The notes beneath the pieces are model-generated. The model was not told where the DNA came from and did not search any database. It worked only from the letters and a program-made list of their open reading frames with translations. Shown here in pieces: positions 56,007 through 64,000 of a stretch of 64,000 nt of DNA (within the stretch, counting starts at the first letter, position 1; every line of letters starts with the position of its first letter). Source of the stretch: Paramacrobiotus metropolitanus (taxonomy: Eukaryota; Tardigrada; Eutardigrada; Parachela; Macrobiotidae); contig NW_026570229.1 of assembly GCF_019649055.1 (NCBI RefSeq), positions 682,001 to 746,000 on the forward strand, written 5' to 3'. Made by a program: the position numbers and the translations under genes.

Positions 56007-56384
56007 GCAAAATAAATAAGCAGGTACATGGTACCTTGTAAATGTTGTACATATGATTTGATATTTTAACTTCCGTTAGGTTTCAATGGTTTTACATGTA
56101 TATAGTCAAATTATACGCGGTTAACTTGCTATCAGCAGAATCTGGAAGGGTTAAATTGTACGTACTCGTATGAGAATAATTCGTCATTGGTTGGCAGGAT
56201 TAAGAGAATTAGACAGCGTTCGTTGTCTTCTTATGATGCACGAGATCCGGGTAAAATTTTACAGTCAAAATCTAATTAGTAGGTAGCAGCACACAGTGTT
56301 AAAGTTTAAAGGTGCGAATTTTAATTGAGAGCGATTTAACGGCAAATTTTTGCAAGTGTGCTCCCTTCTGACTTACACGTTATC
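56007..56384 (+). other. Spacer after pol, no LTR
   Basis: About 380 bp with no ORF. It shows no match to the 5' LTR, so the element does not end here. Confidence 0.5.
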
Positions 56385-57092
56385 ATGGATCCCAATGATC
56401 AGCAGATTCCTCCTGAGGATGAGTTAATGGCAGAGGAACTGCCAGATGACGATGCAGAAATGGTAGAGGCGGACGATGAAGGATCAGAGACGGGCACCAG
56501 TGACTCTGTTGATGGAGAATCGGACAGTGGTGCATCACCGTCAGACAGCGGACAGGAAACTGAGGAAGATGACTGTCAACTTCCTCCGACTACGAAGGAC
56601 TACGCACGTGGTGCGGATGGCCGTCCGCATCCATGGTCGATTTGGCGACGGGAAAACGAAGAACCGTATGTTGCCGTCCATCCTGATACGCGAATCTACA
56701 TTGGCAATAAGTGTCTACAAGCGGGTGGTGTCATGCCAGTGAAACGTTTCAATGAGTACCTGGCTACATTGGATTATGAGCATCCGGCGGATAACTTGAT
56801 TTGGCAGTTCTTGTGTGCCAGCCCGCATAACACTTCAAAGATTGCTCACCTGGTGTATCAGCTGCGTCGAAACCACGGAGTGGATATCGTGAAGGACCCG
56901 TTGTTCACGATTACAGCCGTTGGGTTGGATCCAGGCGAATTGAATGATAAAGGAGCTACGTTGACGTATGGACAAGTCTTGGCGCGCGTGTCGAACCAAG
57001 CACAACAGCCACGGAATGAATTTCCGCTCCAGGATGCTGCTGTACGCGAGGATGCCATGCAGCGAGGGACTAAGCGTGGTCATGATGAATAA
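56385..57092 (+). CDS. Accessory ORF 1, acidic N terminus, unknown function
   Basis: 235 codons from the ATG at 56385. The first 75 residues are highly acidic (Asp, Glu, Ser), like a disordered or activation-type tail. A folded part follows (HPWSIWRRENEEPYVAVHP, IYIGNKCLQAGGVMP) ending in RGTKRGHDE, which could include a nuclear signal. It has no signal peptide or membrane segment. It is the first of five same-strand ORFs after pol with similar style and base composition. I recognise no family. Confidence 0.65.
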   Translation: MDPNDQQIPPEDELMAEELPDDDAEMVEADDEGSETGTSDSVDGESDSGASPSDSGQETEEDDCQLPPTTKDYARGADGRPHPWSIWRRENEEPYVAVHPDTRIYIGNKCLQAGGVMPVKRFNEYLATLDYEHPADNLIWQFLCASPHNTSKIAHLVYQLRRNHGVDIVKDPLFTITAVGLDPGELNDKGATLTYGQVLARVSNQAQQPRNEFPLQDAAVREDAMQRGTKRGHDE

Positions 57093-57620
57093 TGCAGAAG
57101 GCCGCTTGGCGTGAAATTCCCCATGGGATAGAGCAACCTACGGAATAATAATGATTTTAGTTCTAAAATGAATAGTGATTTGTTGTTTCGTTAAGCCGTT
57201 GGACCACGAAAATTATGGAAAACTTTAACTGCACTGTGTGTTCTTAGGTTTTCACTCACAAACCTGTCTGTATCGTTATAGTCGGTGCATCTTCGTTGTG
57301 TCCGGTTAGAATAATTGATGAAGTATAAAATAAATGGAAGATGAATGCGAGACTGATCGTGGATTCAGAATCTGAATAAAAGGAATAAAATGCAAATAGA
57401 ATACCGTAGGGGCAAACGGTAAAACCACAACAAACTGGCAACAAGCCAACCACCCTCGGTAGTGACTGCCTGGGGTACTCAGAGAATTGTGCACGCTGTA
57501 TCGCGCATAACGCGTAATGCAAAACGGAAGTTTACATTTTATTCTTTTATTTGGAAGTTCTCAAGACTTTTAGATCCTGCGGCTCTTAAACAGTCTAAAA
57601 CAATTTTAATTAACGCAAAC

Positions 57621-58166
57621 ATGACGTCTCCTGTTTCCGACGCTGTGTTTTTGACAAACGAAGTCTACAGCAGGCTTAAAGCCCCACCGAAATGGGACTT
57701 TAATGCTTGGTTGTATGCGGATGCGATTCAGATTTGGCGAGAGTCGCCCAGCGGGATTCCGTTACAGAAAGCTCTTGAAAGAGCTATGGAACAGGATCTG
57801 GGCCCAGAGAGTGAAGAAGAGAGTCTCCTCACTCGGAATTTTCATCCTGATACTGCGGAACACCAGAAAGATCACTTCTGTAGCTTCGCGCACCGTATGT
57901 TGGAAGCACGTGCACACCTACAGCAGCTGCAGCGTGATACGCTCGCCGCGGGCCGTTTCTTCACGAAGGAAGAGGCAGAGAAGTTTGCCCAAGCAATTCA
58001 CACCTTGGACACCATGCAGCGCGGTGCGGACATGTTTGCGGACGACCGCATCCGAATCTTACTTAAGAAGAAGCTGGAACGCCAGCAGGAGATTTTGGAT
58101 GCTATGAAGCAGACCGCAGAAGAACAAGAGCAGGCTGAAATAGCCACGATCAGTAAGGCGCATTAG
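57621..58166 (+). CDS. Accessory ORF 2, helical, unknown function
   Basis: 181 codons from the ATG at 57621; the open frame extends upstream but has no earlier ATG. It is mostly helical, with an acidic stretch (GPESEEES) and a C-terminal Gln/Glu/Lys-rich helix that may form a coiled coil (KKKLERQQEILDAMKQTAEE). No membrane segment and no recognised family. Confidence 0.6.
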   Translation: MTSPVSDAVFLTNEVYSRLKAPPKWDFNAWLYADAIQIWRESPSGIPLQKALERAMEQDLGPESEEESLLTRNFHPDTAEHQKDHFCSFAHRMLEARAHLQQLQRDTLAAGRFFTKEEAEKFAQAIHTLDTMQRGADMFADDRIRILLKKKLERQQEILDAMKQTAEEQEQAEIATISKAH

Positions 58167-58273
58167 TACTTGTTCAGACATTCAGTCTTATTAAGACGTT
58201 CTACAGCTCTAATAGTTAAGAGCGGAGACCTAGTACGGTTTAATGGTTTAAAATAATACTAACTGAATGGTGC

Positions 58274-58693
58274 ATGTATGTAGGCAAACCCTCACCGGAA
58301 ATGGCACAACAGCAGATGATCCACGCTGCTGCTACGGTGCGGTATTGGCAAGTACATTTGCGTTGGGCAGCGAAGAGAGCTGCAGTCCGCAAGGCATACA
58401 AGAATTGCCCCAAGGAACCGAAACAGACGAAGGCACCGGAACTTGAATCAGCTGAGCCAGTGGTGCAGGCGATGCAACTGAAGCCACACGCTGAAGTAGC
58501 TCCAGCTGCACAACAACTTCCGCCGAAACCAAGGAAAGTCAAGAAGTTGCACGCCCGTCCCGTCAGCTTGTACAAAAACGCTGAGGAAGTGGATGCAGCA
58601 GTAGCAGTTATTCTGAAGCAGCCGGAGGAGAAACAGGATCGTAAACAGCTGCGTTGGCTTATGAAGCAGTATGTTCGCTTGGCTGACAAGTGA
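58274..58693 (+). CDS. Accessory ORF 3, basic protein, unknown function
   Basis: 139 codons from the ATG at 58274, 107 bp after ORF 2. Strongly basic with Ala, Gln and Pro runs, and helices rich in Lys/Arg and Trp at both ends (RYWQVHLRWAAKRAAVRKAY; KQLRWLMKQYVRLADK). It may bind nucleic acid, an inference from charge only. Confidence 0.55.
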   Translation: MYVGKPSPEMAQQQMIHAAATVRYWQVHLRWAAKRAAVRKAYKNCPKEPKQTKAPELESAEPVVQAMQLKPHAEVAPAAQQLPPKPRKVKKLHARPVSLYKNAEEVDAAVAVILKQPEEKQDRKQLRWLMKQYVRLADK

Positions 58694-58982
58694 ATACGGA
58701 ATTGGATAGTAATAATCGAGATAAACAGAACTTTGGTTTTAAGGTTTAAATCAATTAAACGCTGTGATAATGTGGATCTTTTGTTGTTTAACCGAATGTT
58801 AAATATGGCAATATTAAATTCAAAATACTGTAAAACTCGAATTTGAGAAATTGAAGTATACGACGGCAGAACGTTATGCTAAATTGATGGCCGTATATTG
58901 GAATTAAACAATTTTTAAGCCACTCTGCCGTAAGCACGACGCTTTAAGAGCAGCGGGTTGCAATCAGCGGTATGACTGCAGT

Positions 58983-59348
58983 ATGGTAGCGGATGACAGC
59001 TTCCGGTCGCAGCACTATACATTTCGATGGTGGGAGGCATCAAACTTAAGACTAGGAGAAGGAAATATCGCACAAATTGCTAGGTGTAAAATCGTATTAT
59101 GTTACGCGGAATATAATGAACCACCTCCAGAAAAGAAAACAGCTGAATTTGGGAAACCTATGGACCTCCGAGCACGTGTCATCCGGTACATTACTGTACT
59201 AAAGGTTTTGAACCCGGTGAACTGCACCGCGTCACAGGAACACAAGTTAACTTCATTGGAAGTACGCCGTCGGAGACTTCTAAGCCTCCATTACCACATG
59301 AACACTCTAAGAACAGTACAAATTAACGGGAGCGCCTGTGGTGCTTAA
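58983..59348 (+). CDS. Accessory ORF 4, small, unknown function
   Basis: 121 codons from the ATG at 58983. It is mildly basic with an Arg run (SLEVRRRRLLSLHYH). It is the weakest of the five ORFs; the spacing and strand match the rest. Confidence 0.4.
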   Translation: MVADDSFRSQHYTFRWWEASNLRLGEGNIAQIARCKIVLCYAEYNEPPPEKKTAEFGKPMDLRARVIRYITVLKVLNPVNCTASQEHKLTSLEVRRRRLLSLHYHMNTLRTVQINGSACGA

Positions 59349-59748
59349 CTTTTAGGGACTTCCGGTGAAGTTTGTAATGTAACGCGCCGAAGTGTAGCAT
59401 AGGGGCGCACAAGCATACACAGCTGCCCCTTAGCTTTCAATATTCGTTTTCAGTTTTAAATAGGGAGTCCTCGCCTCCAAATGCGAAATTAAGGTACAAA
59501 TTTATATTTCAAGTAAAATTTAACCAAAAGGAAGGACAGAGCGGTCGAATTCGGATTTTGAGTAACGTTCAAAAATTAACAGACAGTGGCGAGCTGAACC
59601 ATTAAAAACTTCCGCTCACGTACTCATTTTCAACGGTGTAACATTCATAATTACAGTTAGTCGTGGATAATTTTGAATTCCGGAAAAGTCGTAGTATTTT
59701 AATGACGCGGTCGAACTAATTGTGTTAATTGTGGAATTTTATCGTAAA

Positions 59749-60453
59749 ATGGCTCGTCAAGTGCAGGACGAGGAGAAAGTTCCTCAGTTGGTGCCTGCAG
59801 CCAGGCTGCCTCTGAAACAGATGCCTAAACTACAGCGAGTTTTGGAGATTAAGGAATGGTATGCGGAGGCTACGTGGGCAGCGAAACCATACGAACCCGA
59901 GCCCAAGCCTGTGCAGAAACCTACAGATGTGGGGGATTTAATGCAACTCTCCGATGATGAAGTTGAAATGGAGGGAACTGGAAAAGACGAACAGGTGATT
60001 CCGTCCTCCATCCCAGTTAAATTTCCGCTGCCTGTACCCCTCAGAGTTGAGCAGCGCGCACAACAGTTGGCTGCAGAAGCTCACGATCCGAATGAGGAAC
60101 CAGACGAAGAAGATCCTCCTATGGGTGTACACAAAGAGACGTTAGCGGAAATTGAGCTTAAGGCTCGATTGGCGCAACAGCGTAGCGGACGCCAGATGAT
60201 CATCCAGCAACACCAGTTGCCGAACAATCAGCTTTTGCCCAAGTGGCATGTGAAGTACACAGCGCACCTCACTCCAGAGCAGCTGACCAAGCTGACTTAC
60301 GAGAAGTTCATTCGCATGGCTCGACGCCAGTACTGGGAGGAGTACAATCGGATCTTGTGTGGACGCGGACCGTATTGTGACGCGTGGACTCCGCGCGGTT
60401 CTGGTTTAGATTGGATGCCAACTTATAACGGATTCAATTTTGTTTATTATTAA
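59749..60453 (+). CDS. Accessory ORF 5, unknown function
   Basis: 234 codons from the ATG at 59749. The N-terminal half is Pro/Glu/Lys-rich with an acidic patch (MQLSDDEVEMEG and NEEPDEEDPP). The C-terminal part is richer in aromatic residues (KWHVKYTAHLTPEQLTKL, RRQYWEEYNRILCG, ending NGFNFVYY). Like ORF 1 it combines an acidic disordered region with a compact domain. No known family is recognised. Confidence 0.6.
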   Translation: MARQVQDEEKVPQLVPAARLPLKQMPKLQRVLEIKEWYAEATWAAKPYEPEPKPVQKPTDVGDLMQLSDDEVEMEGTGKDEQVIPSSIPVKFPLPVPLRVEQRAQQLAAEAHDPNEEPDEEDPPMGVHKETLAEIELKARLAQQRSGRQMIIQQHQLPNNQLLPKWHVKYTAHLTPEQLTKLTYEKFIRMARRQYWEEYNRILCGRGPYCDAWTPRGSGLDWMPTYNGFNFVYY

Positions 60454-60870
60454 ATGGCCCAGGTCTTCACGCCACTATGTACATAATTTTATGGTTTTGT
60501 AGATGAATTTATCTTGGTTTCTGTCCTTGGTTTATTCAGTTAATTTCGTTTTATACATTTTAGAGAGAATCTTCCAGATTTTAATTGCTTGGTTGGGATT
60601 CAACCAGTAGAGTGATTGCGCTTTCGTTAGAATTTTATCAAAGTATTGAAGTATTATACGGTATGCGGATGTAAATTAAATTTACGGAGTCGTCATGGCA
60701 AACGCATTTGGAAATTACAGAACGTAGTGGCTTGCAAACCCCCAGCGTAGGCAACTTGCGAAAATAAGATCTGACTGCCGCGTGAATAGCATACCACGTA
60801 CACTGAGTTACAGTTTACGACATGGCACCACCTGATGGATCATTAAATTGATTCAACCACTAATTAAAAC
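60454..60870. other. Spacer before the tRNA-like array
   Basis: No gene. A possible very decayed repeat unit lies near 60721 (acgtagtggcttg), but it is too weak to call. Confidence 0.4.
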
Positions 60871-61640
60871 GGTAGCGTATGGGCTAGCTTGTGACAGTGC
60901 TGTCCCACTGGTTCAAGGTTCTAACCCTGCTAAGGAAATGAATTTTGCAATTAGAATTTCATTTTTAACGATTTTTACGCTGAATCAGCTACGAATACAA
61001 TCATAGTGACACAATTAAAATTTTAAACCAAGAATGCCGTAGTGGCTCAGTGGCTAGTAAGGCGTTACTTAGCATCTAGGCCCCAAGTTCGATTACCACA
61101 CCGGGAGAATATTTTGTAAAGGAACCTTACTTTTTGTCACCATTACAGGGGAATATTATTGCACTAATTACTGTGCTATTTTTCCCCGGGGAAACACTGA
61201 TAATTGTAGTAGCGCAGTGGTTAGGAAATTTATCAATGCGCGGGAAGGTCACTAGTTCGATACCCATAACAGGAGACATTTTCTGAAGTGAACCTTAATT
61301 TTTCGTTGTTTTTACGTGGGAATATATCTCGTACTAATTTCGACGTTGAAATTTTTAATAGAAATCATGAAAGCCGCAGTGGTCAACTGTACATTGGTTT
61401 GAGCATCTTGAGTGAAGGTTGCTAGTTCAATACACCTGTGTGGCAAGAATTTGGTAAATTAATCCTTATTTTTATTCTTCTATGGTTTTAATAGTTGACA
61501 TGACGTTTACGGGGAATTTTAAAAGTGTTGAAATTATGAATGCCCGTAGTGGCCGAGTCGTAGACTAGTTACCGCAGTATTTCCAGATCACGTGATCTAA
61601 CCTCCTGCGAGGACGAGATTTTGCAAATAAGTTGCCGAAT
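60871..61640 (+). repeat. Tandem array of five tRNA-like Pol III-type units
   Basis: Units start at 60871, 61036, 61206, 61373 and 61542 (spacing 165, 170, 167, 169). Each has a tRNA-like head with an A box in units 2, 3 and 5 (TGGCTCAGTGG, TAGCGCAGTGG, TGGCCGAGTCG) and B-box-like sequence (AGTTCGATTACC, AGTTCGATACCC, AGTTCAATACAC, weaker in units 1 and 5). Then comes a shared tail (gaaTTTTg..aa..aaccttatttttt). Bodies are diverged from each other, and the heads do not fold as regular tRNAs. Confidence 0.7.
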
Positions 61641-62039
61641 TAATTATAGAAAAACTTCTTTTTGGCTCTTTATTATTTTAATTAATTTTTGATTCACCTA
61701 AGAAATTCGGAAACTGCCTTGGTGAATTATGCAGATGGAACTATAGAGCAGAACTACGGCTAAATACGTTACTTAATTTAATTCAACTTCATAACCGGCC
61801 GTCAGACTGAATTTGCAGAAGGAATCTATCAACAACAAAATCCTCTGTTAATCTCTTGAAATGCACAGTATAATTAAACAACAAGATCAATTTTTCCGGA
61901 GATTATTAACAATTAATCAACAAGCAACAAGTGGGTTTAACAATAATAATTCTGCGGATAACATTGTGTAACAATTATTAACAACGCAAACAATGGGTGA
62001 TGAGAATGTTGAAATTCACGAAGAATTGAATTCACGGTC
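61641..62039. other. AT-rich spacer, no gene recognised
   Basis: About 400 bp rich in ttaac/aattaat motifs, including repeated caacaa runs between 61825 and 61990. It lies downstream of the minus-strand gene and may hold its 3' UTR. Confidence 0.4.
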
Positions 62040-63324
62040 TTAATTAAGATCAGATGGAGAACAAAGAGCGGCCTTGATAGAGTCCTTCTCCTTCTCGTGA
62101 TCTGCCATTCGTTTCTTCAGCTTGGCGATCGAGCGATCTGCGCGAGTAATATTATCGCGCAACGAGTCGGCAATAGCGTTCAGAACCTTGCCTGTCTGAA
62201 CGCAATCCTTTCGAATGATTTCACTGAATGTTGGACCTTCAGTCTTTGCGCGTGTAGATCGGCGTGGCATTAGGGAAACGCGGTCAGCAGAAGAACAACC
62301 AAAGTGCAGCGGACCGGGCTTCGCTTTAATTGTAGGATCTGAGTCCGCGTTGATCATACCCATTGTACCAGCCAGGAAACACGGTTGCTCGTTTCGCGCT
62401 TTCTTCACAGCGCCCCCCACGATTTCAGCGGCGTCCGCGCCGATGAAGCCCACGCTGGCGACGGCCAAGTTGCCAAACCCTTTACACCCACCAGCGCAGT
62501 CGGTTTGGTGCGCCTGCATACGAACATCTGCAACACATTTAAAAATTAAAATTAGGATAATGATGTGCTGATTAGCAAAATGGCGGGTGAATTAATGCGT
62601 CAGTAAATATGAAAATTGCACGGACTCATATATTAGTAAAGATTGGGTGATTAAATTATTGGATGAAAACTAACAACTCACTTAAAGTACGGCCTAGCTC
62701 CGATGATAGCTCTCCGACACGAATCGCTCGTAACTTGTCATCCACGCAGGGATGAATAAACAGCGTCCCATTGCTGGTCCGTACGCATCCTTTCTTTAAC
62801 ATAAACATTAGAGCACGGCGGAAATCACTACGGAAATACTGCAGTTTGACGGCGTACGTCTGTTTCAGCCAGACGAGAAGTTCGATACGCGTCAGCCCGT
62901 GCCCAGCTTCCAGCAGAATTCCCGAAATGGCAGCACGTAGACGGTGAGCAGTGTCGATTGTCATCGTTTGTCGTTCACTGCGCAGGCGTTCAGCTTCACG
63001 TAACACAAAGCGGCCATCATCATTCAGCTGTTTGAGGAGAAATCCGGTTGACAGAGCGTTTTCGATATACAATTTCACTCGCGGTGTGGTGAAATCCGGG
63101 TGAAGAGTACACAGGAAATCCTCCATGGATTTCACATCCACGAGTTCGTCCTTTATGAAGGCATCTAATAACCGAACTTGGACAGCGACTTTCAAAGCGT
63201 CGTCACGTCGGATTTTCTTCGTTTCTTCAAGATCCAGCGGGGCGTCCATCATGCCTTTGAGATCTTTGCAGAGACGGCGCGATCCTTGCTGATCTCCAGG
63301 GACAGGAGCTCCTAAGCAATACAT
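62040..63324 (-). CDS. Spliced minus-strand gene of unknown function
   Basis: Two exons: 63324-62682 and 62527-62040. The intron (154 bp) has a donor GTGAGT and an acceptor TTGCAG. Exon phases agree (643 bp ends in phase 1; the second exon continues the frame to the stop), giving about 376 residues. The start is the ATG at 63324; an upstream exon is possible because AG sites lie just before it. The N-terminal half is helical, and a segment (ISGILLEAGHGLTRIELLVW, then a basic FRSDFRRALMFMLKKGCV) looks like a winged helix. The second exon starts with a Gly/Cys/Ala-rich stretch and ends in a charged coiled coil (RDNITRADRSIAKLKKRM). I recognise no family. It is antisense to the accessory ORFs, so it is either host or captured by the giant element. 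Confidence 0.6.
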
Positions 63325-63931
63325 TGCGCTGATATAAATAGGATAAATAAATAAGTAATAATAAGAAACGGAAATAAACAGAACACGACAGACAAATAGC
63401 ACGAGAAACGAGAGAGGAAAAGACGAGCACAGCTGATGAGTTCGCGAAACTCAGCTGTTAAAATTCGAAATTCAGCGAACTCCTATTCGGCATGCTGTCG
63501 TATGCTGAACACCCGTTAAAAGGCAGTTACGGTCAGAAACCGAATGTATCCCAGCCTGTATGTGCCCATGCGGGTACCCGCTCTTTGATTGATCTGGAAA
63601 CTATGAATTGGTAGTTTCCCGTCTTCTAAACATTAAAATATTATAATTTAGACTAAAAAGAATTTTATGATCCATAAAAACTACCGGAAATGAGTTCCAG
63701 TAGTTTGGAATAAGTGAATTTAGTACTGTATTTACGCACCGGAAATTGTGCCTGTCGTCAGGCAACCGCTGTTGAATGATGCTTACGTGACTTTACGGTT
63801 TGTGCAGTCCTATCGAGCACATGGCCGGCGAAATTTTGCAAGTTAAAATTTTCGGGTTCGCCACTTTAGTATTTTAAGCCTTGGAATTTACATTGTATAT
63901 GGGATCGTTGCCCATTTCCCTTCGTTTCACG
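63325..63931. promoter_or_regulatory. Divergent intergenic region
   Basis: About 600 bp between two divergent reading frames, so it should hold both start regions. I see no clear TATA box on either strand. Confidence 0.4.
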
Positions 63932-64000
63932 ATGTCTCGCGAACACTCGCCCGAATTTCCGGAGCGAGCACCTGCTCCTACTCCGCCGGTTGTTATCATT
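63932..64000 (+). CDS. Start of an ORF cut by the window edge
   Basis: The ATG at 63932 opens a frame (MSREHSPEFPERAPAPTPPV...) that is still open at the last base. The Pro/Glu-rich start is in the style of the accessory ORFs. Only 23 codons are visible. Confidence 0.45.
   Translation, partial: MSREHSPEFPERAPAPTPPVVII

Noticed and set aside
60871-61640. CRISPR array or functional tRNA cluster
   Set aside because: The period is about 168 bp with diverged units in an intron-containing animal genome, and the heads do not fold into normal tRNAs.
56007-64000. 3' LTR of the giant element
   Set aside because: I compared this region by eye with 43900-44361 and found no matching stretch; a dot plot would settle it.

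Overview
The window is genomic DNA from a multicellular animal, most likely a protostome invertebrate. Protein-coding genes are split by short GT-AG introns of about 70 bp, encode secreted multidomain proteins (astacin, EB and CUB modules), and sit among Ty3-like, copia-like, LINE, SINE and MITE repeats. The sequence does not fix the species; a tardigrade-like genome is a weak guess from composition and intron size only.

1-1,451 (minus): 5' part of a secreted astacin-type metalloprotease gene with a knottin-like cysteine module. About 5.2-42.5 kb: a tandem array of three copies (A, B, C) of one minus-strand gene for a secreted EB / Cys-repeat / Thr-rich / CUB-like protein. Each copy carries homologous flanks. 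Copy A looks open across its recognisable exons, copy B has a 1-nt deletion in exon 1, and copy C has exon 4 split by a young LTR element with an exact target duplication. The array is riddled with repeats. The 3' flank of A holds a Ty3-like element whose 3' LTR is split by a TIR element that itself contains a MITE. Intron 2 of C holds a 5.1 kb non-autonomous Ty3-like element with apparently identical 424-bp LTRs, and a LINE remnant. There are also tRNA-derived SINEs, a palindromic MITE family, and an AT-rich repeat carrying GC-rich hairpins.

About 43.7-64 kb is dominated by a giant Ty3-like LTR retroelement. It has a promoter-like LTR end, a tRNA primer-binding site, three tandem leader hairpins with the same loop, a coiled-coil gag ORF, and a 3,209-codon gag-pol reading frame joined to gag by a -1 shift. 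The polyprotein has an HHCC zinc-binding module in three places: between protease and RT, in the normal integrase position, and at the extreme C terminus. It is followed by at least five plus-strand ORFs of unknown function, a tandem array of about 168-bp tRNA-like units with Pol III A and B boxes, a spliced minus-strand gene, and the start of a divergent plus-strand ORF at the window edge. No 3' LTR is seen, so the element either continues past the window or is truncated; which downstream genes belong to it is open.

The non-autonomous element in copy C and the giant element share the primer-binding sequence, the gag layout, an unusual CX2CX3HX4C zinc knuckle, and G5 tracts resembling polypurine tracts near remodelled parts of pol. 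They are therefore probably related.
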